DNA of 64,000 nucleotides from Pseudomonadota bacterium (GCA_027487215.1 JAIYDZ010000001.1:1-64000), one strand, 5' to 3'. Shown: positions 28,859 through 39,996, counted from the first letter of the stretch. A program made the numbers and translations. The notes: generated from the sequence alone by a model not told the origin.

Positions 28859-30955
28859 GTGAATAAATCAACGTTTTTATTTCTTGTCTGTTGTGGTTTT
28901 GGATACTTCTTTTTTATGAGGGGACAAAAAGTGTCACTAGGAATTAAACCTGATAAAACAGGATATCAATTGGTTAAGTCTCCAGAAGATGCAATGAAAG
29001 TATATTCGCGTACTGTGGCAGATATTGATGCACAGTATCAAGAAGTAACAAATGTGACACGCGATGCAATTACTCAAATTTGTGACTTAGCAGAGCATGA
29101 TTATTCAAAAGAATCAGTACTTTATTCGTTAGATAAAGCATGTGCTTATATGAGTTCTTTTGCAGGAACTGTAAGTCTATTGAGTATGGTGCACCCTGAT
29201 GAAGAAATGCGGGATGCAGCAACAAGCGCTTCTAATAACATTGAAGAGTTTTCAATAGATGTTCTTTCGAGTAATAAAAAATTGTTTAAGGTCCTTAAAC
29301 AATATTCTGAAAACTATGCTGCACAGGATCAGTTAACTGCTCAAGAAGCATCGTTTCTTTCAGATTTGTTAGACGATTTTAAACGTTCAGGTATGGATTT
29401 AGCTGAAGCTGATTTTCAAAAAGTGGTAGCACTTAAAAAACAGTTGGTAACGTTAAGTACTCAGTTTGATATTACTATTTCTCAAGATGCAACGACGGTG
29501 TTGGTAAATAAAGAAGAGTTGGCAGGACTTTCAGAAAGCCTTATTGCCCGACTCAAGCAGGATGAGAAAGGTCTTTACGAGTTACGTTTAGATTATCCAA
29601 CTCAAGATATGATCATGCGTGAATGTTCAGTCAGTCAGACACGTAAAAAATATTATGAAGCATTTAATAGAAAAGCGTATCCAGCAAATCTTTCAGTGCT
29701 TCAACAGGTTGTTTCATGTCGTGATCAACTTGCAAAATTAGTTGGATATCCAAGCTTTGCACATTTTGATCTTTCTGATCAGATGATTAACACTCCTGAA
29801 AAAGCTCGCAAAATTCAGGAGGATTTACTTCCTGCATTTCGTGCCAAAGCGCATCAAGAAATTCAAATGCTTTTAAAAGACTTACCAGAAGGTGTAAAGA
29901 CAAACTCTGCTGGTAAGATGTATCCATGGGATCTTGGGTATACTCAAAGTTATTATAAGAAAAAATATTATGATATTGATGAATTAGCCCTTGCTCAATA
30001 TTTTCCATTAGAGCAAACAATGGACCAACTTTTTGATATCTATCAAAAATTCTTCGATCTTTCATTTAAGAAAATTTCTTGTTCTAAAATGTGGCATCCT
30101 GATGTAGAGCTTGTGCAAGTAAGCAAAAAAGATGAAACAGTTCTTGGGTATGTTTTTCTTGATCTTTTCCCTCGAGAAAATAAGTATGGTCACGCAGCAA
30201 AATTCAGTGGAATAGCAGCACATCAAGGACCAAAGGGAGATTATTACCCAGCTGTGTGTGTATTGGTCTGTAATTTTACTAAGCCTACTGCTGATACTCC
30301 TTCTTTGTTGCGTTATGATGAAGTAAATACTTTCTTCCATGAATTTGGACATGCGCTTCATTGTTTATTGGGTGGAACTCGATTAGTTTGCCAATCAGGA
30401 ACTGCAGTTAAAAGAGATTTTGTTGAAACACCTTCACAAATGCTTGAAAATTGGCTTCAAGATGCTTCTATTGTACAGCAACTTGGAAAGCATTATAAAA
30501 CGGGACAAGCAATTCCTGAAACTTTAGTGACTAAGAAGTTAGAGTCACTTAAAATTTTTACAGGTCTTATGGAATCGCGCCAAGTAATGCTCGGCATGCT
30601 ATCTTTAGATGTTCATAGTGCAGGCTCTAAAAAAGACTTTGACGCATTGCTCAAACATCATAACGAGACAGCTGTTCCGGATCTTGTTTTCTGGGGCGCT
30701 AATAAAATGTACTGTAGCTTTGGTCATTTAATTGGTTATGGCGCAAAATATTATGGATACCTGTGGTCCCGTATTTTGGGCGCAGATATTTTTGAGCAGA
30801 TTGAGCAAGAAGGTCTGTTAAGTCCGCAAGCAGGAAAGCGCTATGCTGATGCAATCTTAGTTCCTGGTGGCTCACGTGACCCTTATACAATGGTTTGTGA
30901 TTATTTAAAACGTGAACCGAAACAAGATGCCTTTTTAAAAAAACAAGGCTTTTAG
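28859..30955 (+). CDS. M3-family metallopeptidase (oligopeptidase), N-terminal hydrophobic anchor
   Basis: FFHEFGHALHCLLGG zinc motif; GTG start. Confidence 0.9.
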   Translation: MNKSTFLFLVCCGFGYFFFMRGQKVSLGIKPDKTGYQLVKSPEDAMKVYSRTVADIDAQYQEVTNVTRDAITQICDLAEHDYSKESVLYSLDKACAYMSSFAGTVSLLSMVHPDEEMRDAATSASNNIEEFSIDVLSSNKKLFKVLKQYSENYAAQDQLTAQEASFLSDLLDDFKRSGMDLAEADFQKVVALKKQLVTLSTQFDITISQDATTVLVNKEELAGLSESLIARLKQDEKGLYELRLDYPTQDMIMRECSVSQTRKKYYEAFNRKAYPANLSVLQQVVSCRDQLAKLVGYPSFAHFDLSDQMINTPEKARKIQEDLLPAFRAKAHQEIQMLLKDLPEGVKTNSAGKMYPWDLGYTQSYYKKKYYDIDELALAQYFPLEQTMDQLFDIYQKFFDLSFKKISCSKMWHPDVELVQVSKKDETVLGYVFLDLFPRENKYGHAAKFSGIAAHQGPKGDYYPAVCVLVCNFTKPTADTPSLLRYDEVNTFFHEFGHALHCLLGGTRLVCQSGTAVKRDFVETPSQMLENWLQDASIVQQLGKHYKTGQAIPETLVTKKLESLKIFTGLMESRQVMLGMLSLDVHSAGSKKDFDALLKHHNETAVPDLVFWGANKMYCSFGHLIGYGAKYYGYLWSRILGADIFEQIEQEGLLSPQAGKRYADAILVPGGSRDPYTMVCDYLKREPKQDAFLKKQGF

Positions 30956-30964
30956 GAAAAAGTA

Positions 30965-31561
30965 GTGAATGAAGAACGTGACGAAGCGATTGTTTTACGT
31001 GTACGCGGTAACCGATACGCGCTTCTTGCAAAAGGGGCAGGGCGTTTTGATGCGATGTATTTTGCCAGAAAGCAGCCAGTTTCTTTAAGCCCAGGAACAG
31101 CCATTTCATTTTTTGGAAAACGTTCTTCTTATTCATTACTTAGTCTTTCTGAGGTGGTAGTTGAAGACGTTCCAATGGTATGGGGCCGTCAGGACATTTA
31201 TCTGCTTCATTATCTTCTTGAGGTGTGCTACTTTTTTATTCCCGCAGGCTCAGGTGGCAGGAGTTTGTGTAAGCTTTTTTATGAGCTCTATCAAAGCTTT
31301 CATGATTTTAGTGATATATTTCACAAGAAGTTAGTCGTCTGTAAATTTTTGGCGCACTTGGGTATTGTTCCCGATCAGGAACCTTTTCATAATCTGGCAC
31401 ATCTCCTTTTGCAGACTCCTGTTGACAACAAAAGCATTCCAGACCTAAAGTTAATTCCAAAAGAGGATGTAGATACATGGCTATCATGGTGTATTGACTT
31501 TCATCCTCAAGGAAAGTGGTTTAAAGCATTGCCATTATTACTGACAAGCGAACAAATATGA
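30965..31561 (+). CDS. Possible divergent RecO-like protein
   Basis: Weak OB-fold-like N-terminus plus helical region; low similarity by eye. Confidence 0.3.
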   Translation: MNEERDEAIVLRVRGNRYALLAKGAGRFDAMYFARKQPVSLSPGTAISFFGKRSSYSLLSLSEVVVEDVPMVWGRQDIYLLHYLLEVCYFFIPAGSGGRSLCKLFYELYQSFHDFSDIFHKKLVVCKFLAHLGIVPDQEPFHNLAHLLLQTPVDNKSIPDLKLIPKEDVDTWLSWCIDFHPQGKWFKALPLLLTSEQI

Positions 31562-34500
31562 AGATAAAAAAGATTTTATTAAGTGCTCTTTTGAGTGGTT
31601 TTTTTATCCCGATGTACGGATTAGAACATTTTGGACAAAAGCGTGCTGAAGCAACTATTGATATTGCATTGGGCAATGAAAAAAAGGCTGAAATTGCAGC
31701 GCTTCAAAATGATGTTGTCAGTGCTGAGGAAAAAGAGAAAAAGTTTTGGCAGGATAATCAACAAAAATATGATCGCTTTAAAACTGATATTGAACAACTT
31801 GAGTTTGATGTAAAACGCCCCCATAAAGACATTGAGTTGTCTAATAGGCGACTCATTATTCTTAAGTCGATCAAGCAGATGTTTGGAAGTTTTCGTGCGC
31901 TGTGGAAAGAAATTGTTTCAATTGATAAGCAGCATATAGCGCTTTTAGAATCTTATGCAAAAGATTCTGATTTTTCATCCTTACAGCTTGAGAAAAAATC
32001 TACTTATACGTTTGATGATCTTCAAGAACTCAATCAGCAAATAGCTGCACAAGAAGAAAAGACTGAAGCGCTTCAAACGGAGCTCAAGGAGTCTTACGCT
32101 GATTTGGCCAATCACAAGAAAAAACTGGTAAATGTTGAAAATGCACACAAAGAAAAATTACAAGACCAAACTGATTTGATAGCAAAAAAAACAACTGTCA
32201 TTATTCCTGATGGTTTAAATCCGCGTCAATATGGTCAGATCGTTGATTTGCAAGTTGTTCTGGGTGAATATGAAAAAGAGTTAACGCTGCTGCGTATTAA
32301 AAAAGAAGAAGCCGATATTGCTTACATAATAAGTAAGTTAGATATCGCAAGAAAGCGTATGACTGTTTTACGGCTTAAACGAGATTCTATGACTCGTATG
32401 TCTTTAAGAGTTGATGATAATGACGTTATTTTACGTAGAGAAGCATTAGCTCTTATAAAAAAAGATTATTTAAATACGCTAGAGCAATCAGTGCAACAAG
32501 CGGAGACTTTTGCAGCACAACAAGAAACGATAAAAGAAGAGTTACAGCGATTCATTGATGAGCACCAAGGGATATTTCAAGATCGTTCAATGTTTACAGA
32601 GTGGTCAACTCGTCCTACAACGACTGATGGTCTTAATGCTCTTGCTCAAGCTGGACTTATACAAGAACGCATTAATTACAGTAAGCGTGAAGAGGATCTT
32701 GTAAGGGCCCAAATTGATTTAAAAAAAGCTGAGTTTTCTCAAGAAGAACTTACGTTTGATACTGTTCAAACGTGGTTTAAAGTTAAACATAAACGATTTA
32801 GAACAAGTGAAGAGTTTTCAAAAGAGCTCAAGCGTTATAGTGGAATGGTTTCTTCATTTGAGCGAGACAAGGATGTTTTTGAAGAAAGACGACGTGTAGC
32901 TGCAGCTCGACTTAATGTCCAAAATAAGTCATTAGCAAGTATTAGAGAGCTGCGTGATAAGGCGGGAACTCACCAACGGCAATCAGAAGGTGTGTTTCAG
33001 CAAGCAGCACAAATTGTTTCAAAACAGGTTGAAACTACGAGCAAACTTATTGAAGTGTATTCTCAACATTTAATCATTCTAAATCGTTTGGTCTGGCAAT
33101 CAAATACTATGATTGAAGAGCTTGAACGCGCAAGTTTATGGCATCGCTCAAGTGGAGCTATTTCTCGTGAAGGTATTAATAATTTAATACCAGATATTAA
33201 AAGTTTTATTGCAGATCTTAATACCCTCTGGTTTGCCTACGTTGCTGAGATTTCAAGCGGAAGCTGGTGGGAGGGTGTGAATGATTCCTTCTCTGATTTT
33301 TGGTTTGTTTTTCTTCTTCTTTTAAAAATAGCAGTTGGCTGTTTTTCATTTTTCTTTTTTAAAAAAAGAATTGTTCATGCCTCAAAATTGTTACAAAAAG
33401 TTAGCAAAGAGGTTCTTTGGGTTTATCGGTTATGTCTTTTTTGTGCCATGTGTTTGGAGTTTGTGCATTCCTATTTTGTAGGAATTTTTCTGTGGATTAT
33501 CGGGTTTATTTTTCTTGGCTGGTACCCTTTACCGACAATTCCAAGTATTCTGTTCTTTTTGATAACTATTCCTTATTTTATCTATCTTTCTCGTAATTTT
33601 GTATTGTATTGGGCTCAGTTTAATACCCGCAGCAATTATGTATTTTTCTCTGAAAACTTTGAAGAGCGATTTATTCCATTTTTACAGTGGCTTATGTATA
33701 CCACCGTTATCATTTTTCCTTTTAGAGAAGCATTTATCTTAACCACTTACAATAAGTCAGAGTTGCCTGATATTTTATTTGCTTTGTATTCAATTATTTT
33801 ACGCGTTCTTTTGCTTGCACTCATTCAAAAGGACGACTTATTGTCTTTAATTCCTACTAAATCTGCATTTGGTAATTGGTTGTGGCGATTGGTTAATACT
33901 TACTACTATGTGTTATTGGGTGGTTTTATTGTTCTTATGATTATGATGGATCCGCATATTGGTGGGTACAATAAATTAGTATTCTATTTAATTTGGGGAA
34001 CGATTGGTACGTTCTTTACTATCAAAGGTGCAATTGAACTGTATGCATTGTGTCGCCGTTCTGCGTCATTTGTATTTTTCTCTTCTGATGGAGAAGTATT
34101 AAAAGATAGATTTCAGTTTTCTCGCACTTTGTATGGCATTTCCATTATTCTTCTTTTTCTTTTATTTGTATTGTTTGGACTTCTTGTTGTGACCTGGATA
34201 TGGGGAAAACCTGTTTCATGGTCAATGATTAGAGAGTTTCTTGCTACACAGCGTATGACCGTATCACGAGAAATTTCAGGAGTTACTGAATATCGCAAAC
34301 TCAGCATTCTTGATGTTGGTGAGGTGTTTGCTTTTATTCCGTTTGGTGTTTTTGTTGGATGGGTTATCGATCGACTGTTAGTGCATAGAATTTTTAGCGT
34401 ACTGCTTGTAAAACCTGGCGTTCAAAATGCCGTATCAACTATTATTTATTACATTGTAGTTATCAGCGTCATTACTATTGGATTGTGGAGTGAAGGATTT

Positions 34501-35133
34501 GGGTTTGTTATAGCCTATTTCATGGCCCCTATTTTATTGGGTCTTGCCTGGTCTTTGCGTGACGTCTTTAATGATTTTGTAGCGTACTTTGTGATTCTTA
34601 TTCAACGTCCTTTAAAAGTGGGCGATTATGTAAAGCTCGATGAAGAAACATCCGGTGTTGTCAGAACAATCAGTCCGCGAGTAGTGGTGCTGCGTAAAAA
34701 ACGTGGATTTTCTGTGATTATTCCTAACTCACGGATTATTAGTCAAACTATTACTAACTGGGACTACAATCTTAATTTCATTTCCTGTCCTGATATTATT
34801 GTGCATGTCCCTTATAAATTTGGAGCAGATAATGCTCGTGCAGTTATTATAGGTTCAATTGAAAAGTGTGCACAGGTGCTCAAGGTTCCTGCGCCATTAG
34901 TTCGCTTGGATGATTTTGCAGCTCACGGCTATATGTTTATGGTGCGTGTTTATACAAGTCCTGAAAACACTTTACTCCAATGGGATATTGCCAGTGATGT
35001 ACGTCTTTCTATTGATAGATGTATGAGAGAGCGTGGCATGGAAATCGCAATTCCAACAAGTATAGTAAAGCTTGAGCAAGGGCAAAAAAAAGGAGAGATT
35101 GTTTCTTCTCTCCCGTTAGATCATACAGAATAA
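31558..35133 (+). CDS. Large MscS/MscK-type mechanosensitive channel
   Basis: Long periplasmic coiled coil, many TM helices, MscS core FNDFVAYFVILIQRPLKVGDYVKLDEETSGVVRTISPRVVVLRKKRGFSVIIPNSRIISQTITNW. Confidence 0.9.
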   Translation: MKIKKILLSALLSGFFIPMYGLEHFGQKRAEATIDIALGNEKKAEIAALQNDVVSAEEKEKKFWQDNQQKYDRFKTDIEQLEFDVKRPHKDIELSNRRLIILKSIKQMFGSFRALWKEIVSIDKQHIALLESYAKDSDFSSLQLEKKSTYTFDDLQELNQQIAAQEEKTEALQTELKESYADLANHKKKLVNVENAHKEKLQDQTDLIAKKTTVIIPDGLNPRQYGQIVDLQVVLGEYEKELTLLRIKKEEADIAYIISKLDIARKRMTVLRLKRDSMTRMSLRVDDNDVILRREALALIKKDYLNTLEQSVQQAETFAAQQETIKEELQRFIDEHQGIFQDRSMFTEWSTRPTTTDGLNALAQAGLIQERINYSKREEDLVRAQIDLKKAEFSQEELTFDTVQTWFKVKHKRFRTSEEFSKELKRYSGMVSSFERDKDVFEERRRVAAARLNVQNKSLASIRELRDKAGTHQRQSEGVFQQAAQIVSKQVETTSKLIEVYSQHLIILNRLVWQSNTMIEELERASLWHRSSGAISREGINNLIPDIKSFIADLNTLWFAYVAEISSGSWWEGVNDSFSDFWFVFLLLLKIAVGCFSFFFFKKRIVHASKLLQKVSKEVLWVYRLCLFCAMCLEFVHSYFVGIFLWIIGFIFLGWYPLPTIPSILFFLITIPYFIYLSRNFVLYWAQFNTRSNYVFFSENFEERFIPFLQWLMYTTVIIFPFREAFILTTYNKSELPDILFALYSIILRVLLLALIQKDDLLSLIPTKSAFGNWLWRLVNTYYYVLLGGFIVLMIMMDPHIGGYNKLVFYLIWGTIGTFFTIKGAIELYALCRRSASFVFFSSDGEVLKDRFQFSRTLYGISIILLFLLFVLFGLLVVTWIWGKPVSWSMIREFLATQRMTVSREISGVTEYRKLSILDVGEVFAFIPFGVFVGWVIDRLLVHRIFSVLLVKPGVQNAVSTIIYYIVVISVITIGLWSEGFGFVIAYFMAPILLGLAWSLRDVFNDFVAYFVILIQRPLKVGDYVKLDEETSGVVRTISPRVVVLRKKRGFSVIIPNSRIISQTITNWDYNLNFISCPDIIVHVPYKFGADNARAVIIGSIEKCAQVLKVPAPLVRLDDFAAHGYMFMVRVYTSPENTLLQWDIASDVRLSIDRCMRERGMEIAIPTSIVKLEQGQKKGEIVSSLPLDHTE

Positions 35134-35135
35134 AA

Positions 35136-35786
35136 TTATAAAGAACGGCGCAATGAAGAGTTTTGCCACGAAATAGTAATTGAAATTGATTCAAATACAA
35201 AAAAAGGTGGAGTCTCGTGTAATCTTTTTTGACCATCAATCTTAAACTGATGAGTTACTGCTGTTTTTGGCACATCATAAAGATGTGCAGGAAGTGGTTT
35301 TTTTTCATGATCACCAAAAGCAAATTTAACCGGTTTTTCTTTATTTTCCCGTTGTGCGTTTATTTTACTCATGACCATATCATAGTAAGGTTCTATAGTC
35401 TTTTTAAAAGAATGATCTTTCTGTTCAGGAGTTTGAGCTTTTGCCGATTCAAGACAAGCATTTTCATATACTTTAAGAACGGCATTAAAACATTCTGAGG
35501 GGAGATTGCGTGGTTTTATGTAGTTATAAAATGAATTAAATAATGAGTCACTTTTTTGTTCTCGCTCAGAAGGTTGTAAATGATATAATTCATCAAGCGC
35601 TGTGGCCATAGCTTTGCATGCTTTGAGCGGCATGTTTTTGAGTGAATAAGTTTGCTTCCATCTATCTTGTTTGCTCGTGGGAGAAAATGTCGGGTTTTTG
35701 GTGTTTTGACTATTAAAAGAAACTGAATTGTGCGCATAGTTTACAGATACAGATACTAACAAAACCAAGAAAGCATATTGTTTCAT
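35136..35786 (-). CDS. Secreted protein, unknown function
   Basis: Signal peptide MKQYAFLVLLVSVSVNYAHN. Confidence 0.55.
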   Translation of the reverse strand: MKQYAFLVLLVSVSVNYAHNSVSFNSQNTKNPTFSPTSKQDRWKQTYSLKNMPLKACKAMATALDELYHLQPSEREQKSDSLFNSFYNYIKPRNLPSECFNAVLKVYENACLESAKAQTPEQKDHSFKKTIEPYYDMVMSKINAQRENKEKPVKFAFGDHEKKPLPAHLYDVPKTAVTHQFKIDGQKRLHETPPFFVFESISITISWQNSSLRRSL

Positions 35787-35903
35787 AGTGCTCTCCTTTT
35801 TTAAATAACTTTTACAGAGTCGCTTTGTTAAGCAAATTGTATCAGGCTAATAAGCGAAGGTCAACCTTAAGTGAGTTGTCCATCTGTGGAGTTTAACACT
35901 AGA

Positions 35904-36455
35904 TTATTGCGTTGTGATAAATCCTTGTAGCGGCCATCCTTGAGAGAAATCAAGATGTGGGTCAATAATTGGTTGATGTTTAATAAGAAAAAATATTTTT
36001 TGAGGAGTGATTTTAGCATCTCTGAAAGTTTTTAAAAGACCTTCGATACAGAGTAGTTTTTGATAAGTAGAACAGTTTTCTGAAAAAGGAGTGCGATCAA
36101 ATGAAATGTATGCTTCTTTTTCTGTTTTACTTACTGATACATTTTGAACACTTATTTTGTATTGATCTTCCTGCATTTCTTGAAAAAATTCTAACCAGCG
36201 ACTTGTTATCTGTAAAATATTCTGATCTTGTTGTGCATACCATAACACCTGGCTGTCTTCTGTTTGGCAACGATGATCTTTAAAGATTGAAAAGGTAATG
36301 GTTTTGTTCGCAATTAATTCTTGATTTGATTTGTTGGTGTGAGGGGTAAGTGAAAATTTTATAATTAAAAATTCATTATACAGTAAGAAAAAAAACGCAC
36401 CGCTTAAAAACAGTCCAGAGTAAAAAAGTAAAGCAGGACGATTAATTCCGTTCAT
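35904..36455 (-). CDS. Membrane-anchored GerMN-like protein
   Basis: VQNVSVSKTEKEAYISFDRTPFSENCSTYQKLLCIEGLLKTFRDAKITPQKIFFLIKHQPIIDPHLDFSQ pattern. Confidence 0.55.
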   Translation of the reverse strand: MNGINRPALLFYSGLFLSGAFFFLLYNEFLIIKFSLTPHTNKSNQELIANKTITFSIFKDHRCQTEDSQVLWYAQQDQNILQITSRWLEFFQEMQEDQYKISVQNVSVSKTEKEAYISFDRTPFSENCSTYQKLLCIEGLLKTFRDAKITPQKIFFLIKHQPIIDPHLDFSQGWPLQGFITTQ

Positions 36456-37129
36456 GATCTATTCCTTGAGCTTGCCTCTTTTAAAAGCTCGAGCGCCTTA
36501 TCAAGTGATGATTCCAGTAGAGGGGTATAAGTTTGCCATGTGGCATGAGAATGAATGCTCATTTCAAATGCCAGTGCAGGTGCAGTAATGCCAACCAACG
36601 GTGCAAAAGGAACTCCATATGGTCCATTAAGAGTGCATTGTTGTCCAAATGAGGTTTTTAAGTTTTGAGCAAGAGTGGTTGCTAGCTTTTTAGTAATGTT
36701 GCTTGAGCTCATGTGCGCTTTGTGAGCTGGAATGAATGAGAGTTCTGGTTCTTTAAACTGCCATTTAACCGTTTGTGGTTCAAGAGAGAAATAATAAAGA
36801 GAAAGAGATGCAGTTTTGTCAGCAGGTGCCTGGAACATATGAATACTTATAAAAAGATTGCTTTCAAGGCGATTTGAAAATGAAGCATTTTGTAATGTTG
36901 AAATTGACTCTCCAGCACTACGAGTAAGCACCACTCTGACATCACTGTGATGGGATTCAATATAATTTTTAAGATGGTTAGCCATTTGCAAAGTGAGTGC
37001 ACGTTCAAAGCTTTTTTCAATGACTCTTCCTGCTTTTTGGGCATCGCCCGCAGGGTTAATCATCACAGTAAGTTTTTGACCGTATGCGGTACAAAAAAAG
37101 AAAAAAGCAAAAAACAGAATGCGTTTCAA
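36452..37129 (-). CDS. Amidase_3-family protein, probably catalytically altered
   Basis: SNLFISIHMF and APALAFEMS motifs; NPAGDA in place of the DPGHGG motif. Confidence 0.65.
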   Translation of the reverse strand: MKRILFFAFFFFCTAYGQKLTVMINPAGDAQKAGRVIEKSFERALTLQMANHLKNYIESHHSDVRVVLTRSAGESISTLQNASFSNRLESNLFISIHMFQAPADKTASLSLYYFSLEPQTVKWQFKEPELSFIPAHKAHMSSSNITKKLATTLAQNLKTSFGQQCTLNGPYGVPFAPLVGITAPALAFEMSIHSHATWQTYTPLLESSLDKALELLKEASSRNRS

Positions 37130-39300
37130 CGTGCCTCCAAGCTGGTGGTAAGAAACTCTTTTAAAAATGTTGTTCGCTTAGTGCCTTTGTTGTTTTTAAT
37201 AGCCATTGCAAGAGCTTTGGGTTGGCCAATTATGATACAGAGTTTTTTTGCTCGTGTCAGCCCGGTATATACAAGATTTCTTTGAAGCAGTGTAAAATGT
37301 TGCATAAATAGGGGAATGATTACTGCATCAAATTCTGACCCTTGGCTTTTATGAATTGAAATTGCGTATGCCAGTACTAATTCATCAAGCTCTGCAAATT
37401 CATAGACAACTTCTTTATCGCCAAAATGTACTGTCAGGTTTTGATCTTCAGTGTTAATTGCTTCAAGTGTTCCAATGTCACCATTAAAAACATGTTTGTC
37501 ATAGTTATTTCTAATTTGCATGACACGATCACCAATTTTAAAACTGGTGCCCATACGGGAAATTGAGGGTTTATCGGCAGGGTTTAAAATGGCCTGTAAA
37601 TAATGGTTAATGTGCTGTGTACCAGCTCCGCCTTTGTTCATAGGAGAGAGTACCATTGCATTTTCTTGTCTGATGCCCATGCGTTTTAATTTGGTACTGA
37701 AAATAGTTTTGAGTTGTTCATCAAGCGTGTCGGGAGTATCAAGTTTTATAAATTGATAATCTTGAATGGTGTCAGGTGCTTCAAATGCCGGAAATTCTCC
37801 ACTATTAATTCTGTGCGCATTGTAAGCAATAAGACTGTTGTGTGCCTGACGAAAAATATAGGCAAGACGGGTTGTCGGAACTTTTTGGCTTGCAATAACA
37901 TCATTCAAAAAGTTGCCAGATCCAACAGAAGGAAGCTGGTCAATATCACCAATAAAGACAATGTGAGCTGTTAATGGGAGAGCTTTAAGAAGTGCATGCG
38001 CTAGAAAAATATCAATCATTGAAGCTTCATCAACAATTAAATAATCAAGTTTGAGTGCGTTTTGTTCATTGTGCACGAAACCCATTGTTTGTGGATTAAA
38101 TTCCAAAAGGCGATGCAATGTTGTTGCATAACGTCCTGTTCCTTCAGTCATACGTTTTGCGGCGCGTCCGGTAGGTGCTGCAAGCTGGTATTTCACTGAA
38201 TGTTCATCAAGAATACTCAGTAATTTTTTAATAAGTGTCGTTTTACCTGTTCCCGGGCCACCTGTTACCACTGTTACTTTTTGAGAAAGGCAGTTTATGA
38301 TTCCTGAGATTTGTGCTTCATTAAGTTCAACTTCTTTATCCTGAGTCACTCGAAGTTTTTGATAAATAGTGTGTATATCAAATGTGTGTTTTGGAGGATG
38401 CTCAATAAGTTTAAGTAGTTTTTGTGAAACAGCTTTTTCGGTAAAATAATAAAGTGAAAGGGTTATATAGTGCTGATCTTGATGTGTCAGGAGTTTTATT
38501 TTTTCTTCATTATAAAGTTTATGCAGTGCGTTTTTGAGTGTAAGTTTAACCGAATCGGATTCGGCAACTTCAAGCAGCTCTAGTGCTTGAGTACGCAGTG
38601 CTTCAAGATTAACATACAGATGACCTTGACCTGTGTGTGTGCTAATGGCAAACAATAACCCAGCGGTAATTCGTTCAAGAGACTCTTTACCAAATCCCAT
38701 ATTTTGGGCAATCTGATCAGCCGATTTAAATCCTACGCCCCAAATGTCTTCTGCTATTCTGTAAGGGTTTTGAGTGATTAATGCAATTGAGTTGGCGCCA
38801 TACCGCTTATAAATTTTTGAAGCGAAATTGGTCGACATTCCTTTGTCTTGCAGGAATACCATAATTGACGCGATTTCTTTTTGATCTTTAAAGGTACTGC
38901 TAATCGAATCTATTTTTTTGGGACCAATGCCTGGAATTTCTCGGAGTCGTTCAGTATGGTGTTCAATTATTTCAAGTACTTGGGTACCAAAATAGTTAAC
39001 GAGCTTTTCAGCAAATTGGGGGCCGATACCTTTGATCATCCCTGATCCGAGGTATTTTTTAAGACCGGTAGTTGTAGTGGGAATGCTTACCGAACACTGA
39101 TCGGCTTGAAACTGTTTTCCAAATTTAGGATGAACAGCCCATGATCCTTTAAGGTGGACTTGTTGTCCTGCTTGAAGAGCTGGCACAAAACCGCACACGA
39201 TGGTCGTTTCTTTTTTAGGGAGGCTCAAAATGAATACACAGTATCCATTATCACCATTCTGAAACAAAAAGCGTTCTACGGTACCAACCAGCTCTTCCAT
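37126..39300 (-). CDS. recD2: RecD2-like ATP-dependent DNA helicase
   Basis: VTGGPGTGKTTLIKKLL; LIVDEASMID; YAISIHKSQGSEFDAVIIPL; N-terminal HhH region. Confidence 0.95.
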   Translation of the reverse strand: MEELVGTVERFLFQNGDNGYCVFILSLPKKETTIVCGFVPALQAGQQVHLKGSWAVHPKFGKQFQADQCSVSIPTTTTGLKKYLGSGMIKGIGPQFAEKLVNYFGTQVLEIIEHHTERLREIPGIGPKKIDSISSTFKDQKEIASIMVFLQDKGMSTNFASKIYKRYGANSIALITQNPYRIAEDIWGVGFKSADQIAQNMGFGKESLERITAGLLFAISTHTGQGHLYVNLEALRTQALELLEVAESDSVKLTLKNALHKLYNEEKIKLLTHQDQHYITLSLYYFTEKAVSQKLLKLIEHPPKHTFDIHTIYQKLRVTQDKEVELNEAQISGIINCLSQKVTVVTGGPGTGKTTLIKKLLSILDEHSVKYQLAAPTGRAAKRMTEGTGRYATTLHRLLEFNPQTMGFVHNEQNALKLDYLIVDEASMIDIFLAHALLKALPLTAHIVFIGDIDQLPSVGSGNFLNDVIASQKVPTTRLAYIFRQAHNSLIAYNAHRINSGEFPAFEAPDTIQDYQFIKLDTPDTLDEQLKTIFSTKLKRMGIRQENAMVLSPMNKGGAGTQHINHYLQAILNPADKPSISRMGTSFKIGDRVMQIRNNYDKHVFNGDIGTLEAINTEDQNLTVHFGDKEVVYEFAELDELVLAYAISIHKSQGSEFDAVIIPLFMQHFTLLQRNLVYTGLTRAKKLCIIIGQPKALAMAIKNNKGTKRTTFLKEFLTTSLEAR

Positions 39301-39306
39301 AAATCC

Positions 39307-39996
39307 TTACTGTTTAAATGAAGCGTCGAACTTTTCCCATTCATGTTGAGGGAGATAGTCGCGCTTAAAGAGTTCGCGTGCCTTTGGGCAGTTCCACATA
39401 AGGTCATAAAGAAAATCTTTTAAATCAACACAAAACTGTCTAAATTCTTGTGCTGTTGCTGCGCGAAGTGTTGCATCTTCGTCAACTGATCCCCAATGAA
39501 GTAATATTGAGTTTACACGACCAGTTTTTTTACACCATTCTTTAATCAAAAGAAGTTGTCTTTCGGCAGATCCTTTTGCTTGTTCAAGCAAAGTTGAGGT
39601 GAAATCTTTGAGTTCTTTTTTATAGTTTGTTAATGCGTAGTCAAACTCGTTCCACAAAGGCGATGTTGCATCAAGTCCTTCAGCTTCAAGTCTGGCAAGA
39701 TCATTTACAGCCGTACCTTGTCCGTTTACAAAATAATTTTTATTAAAGGTTCTTGTTGCTGGGTCAGCTTTACCATAAAGAAGTTCATTGAGTTTGTTAC
39801 GTACTTGTAAGATATCAAGAACAGAATCTTGATTCATTCCTGGTCTGATACCATCAATTACTTCAACAAGTCTTTTTCCTAAAAGCTCAGTATCAAGCTT
39901 TGTAAAAACATGTTTAGGTGCTCTTGCGCAAAGACTGTTTAGAAAAGCTCCACAAACAGTTAAGAGCAAGAGTGAAAGATAGCTTTTTCTTATCAT
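39307..39996 (-). CDS. Secreted protein, unknown function
   Basis: Signal peptide; helical. Confidence 0.55.
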   Translation of the reverse strand: MIRKSYLSLLLLTVCGAFLNSLCARAPKHVFTKLDTELLGKRLVEVIDGIRPGMNQDSVLDILQVRNKLNELLYGKADPATRTFNKNYFVNGQGTAVNDLARLEAEGLDATSPLWNEFDYALTNYKKELKDFTSTLLEQAKGSAERQLLLIKEWCKKTGRVNSILLHWGSVDEDATLRAATAQEFRQFCVDLKDFLYDLMWNCPKARELFKRDYLPQHEWEKFDASFKQ

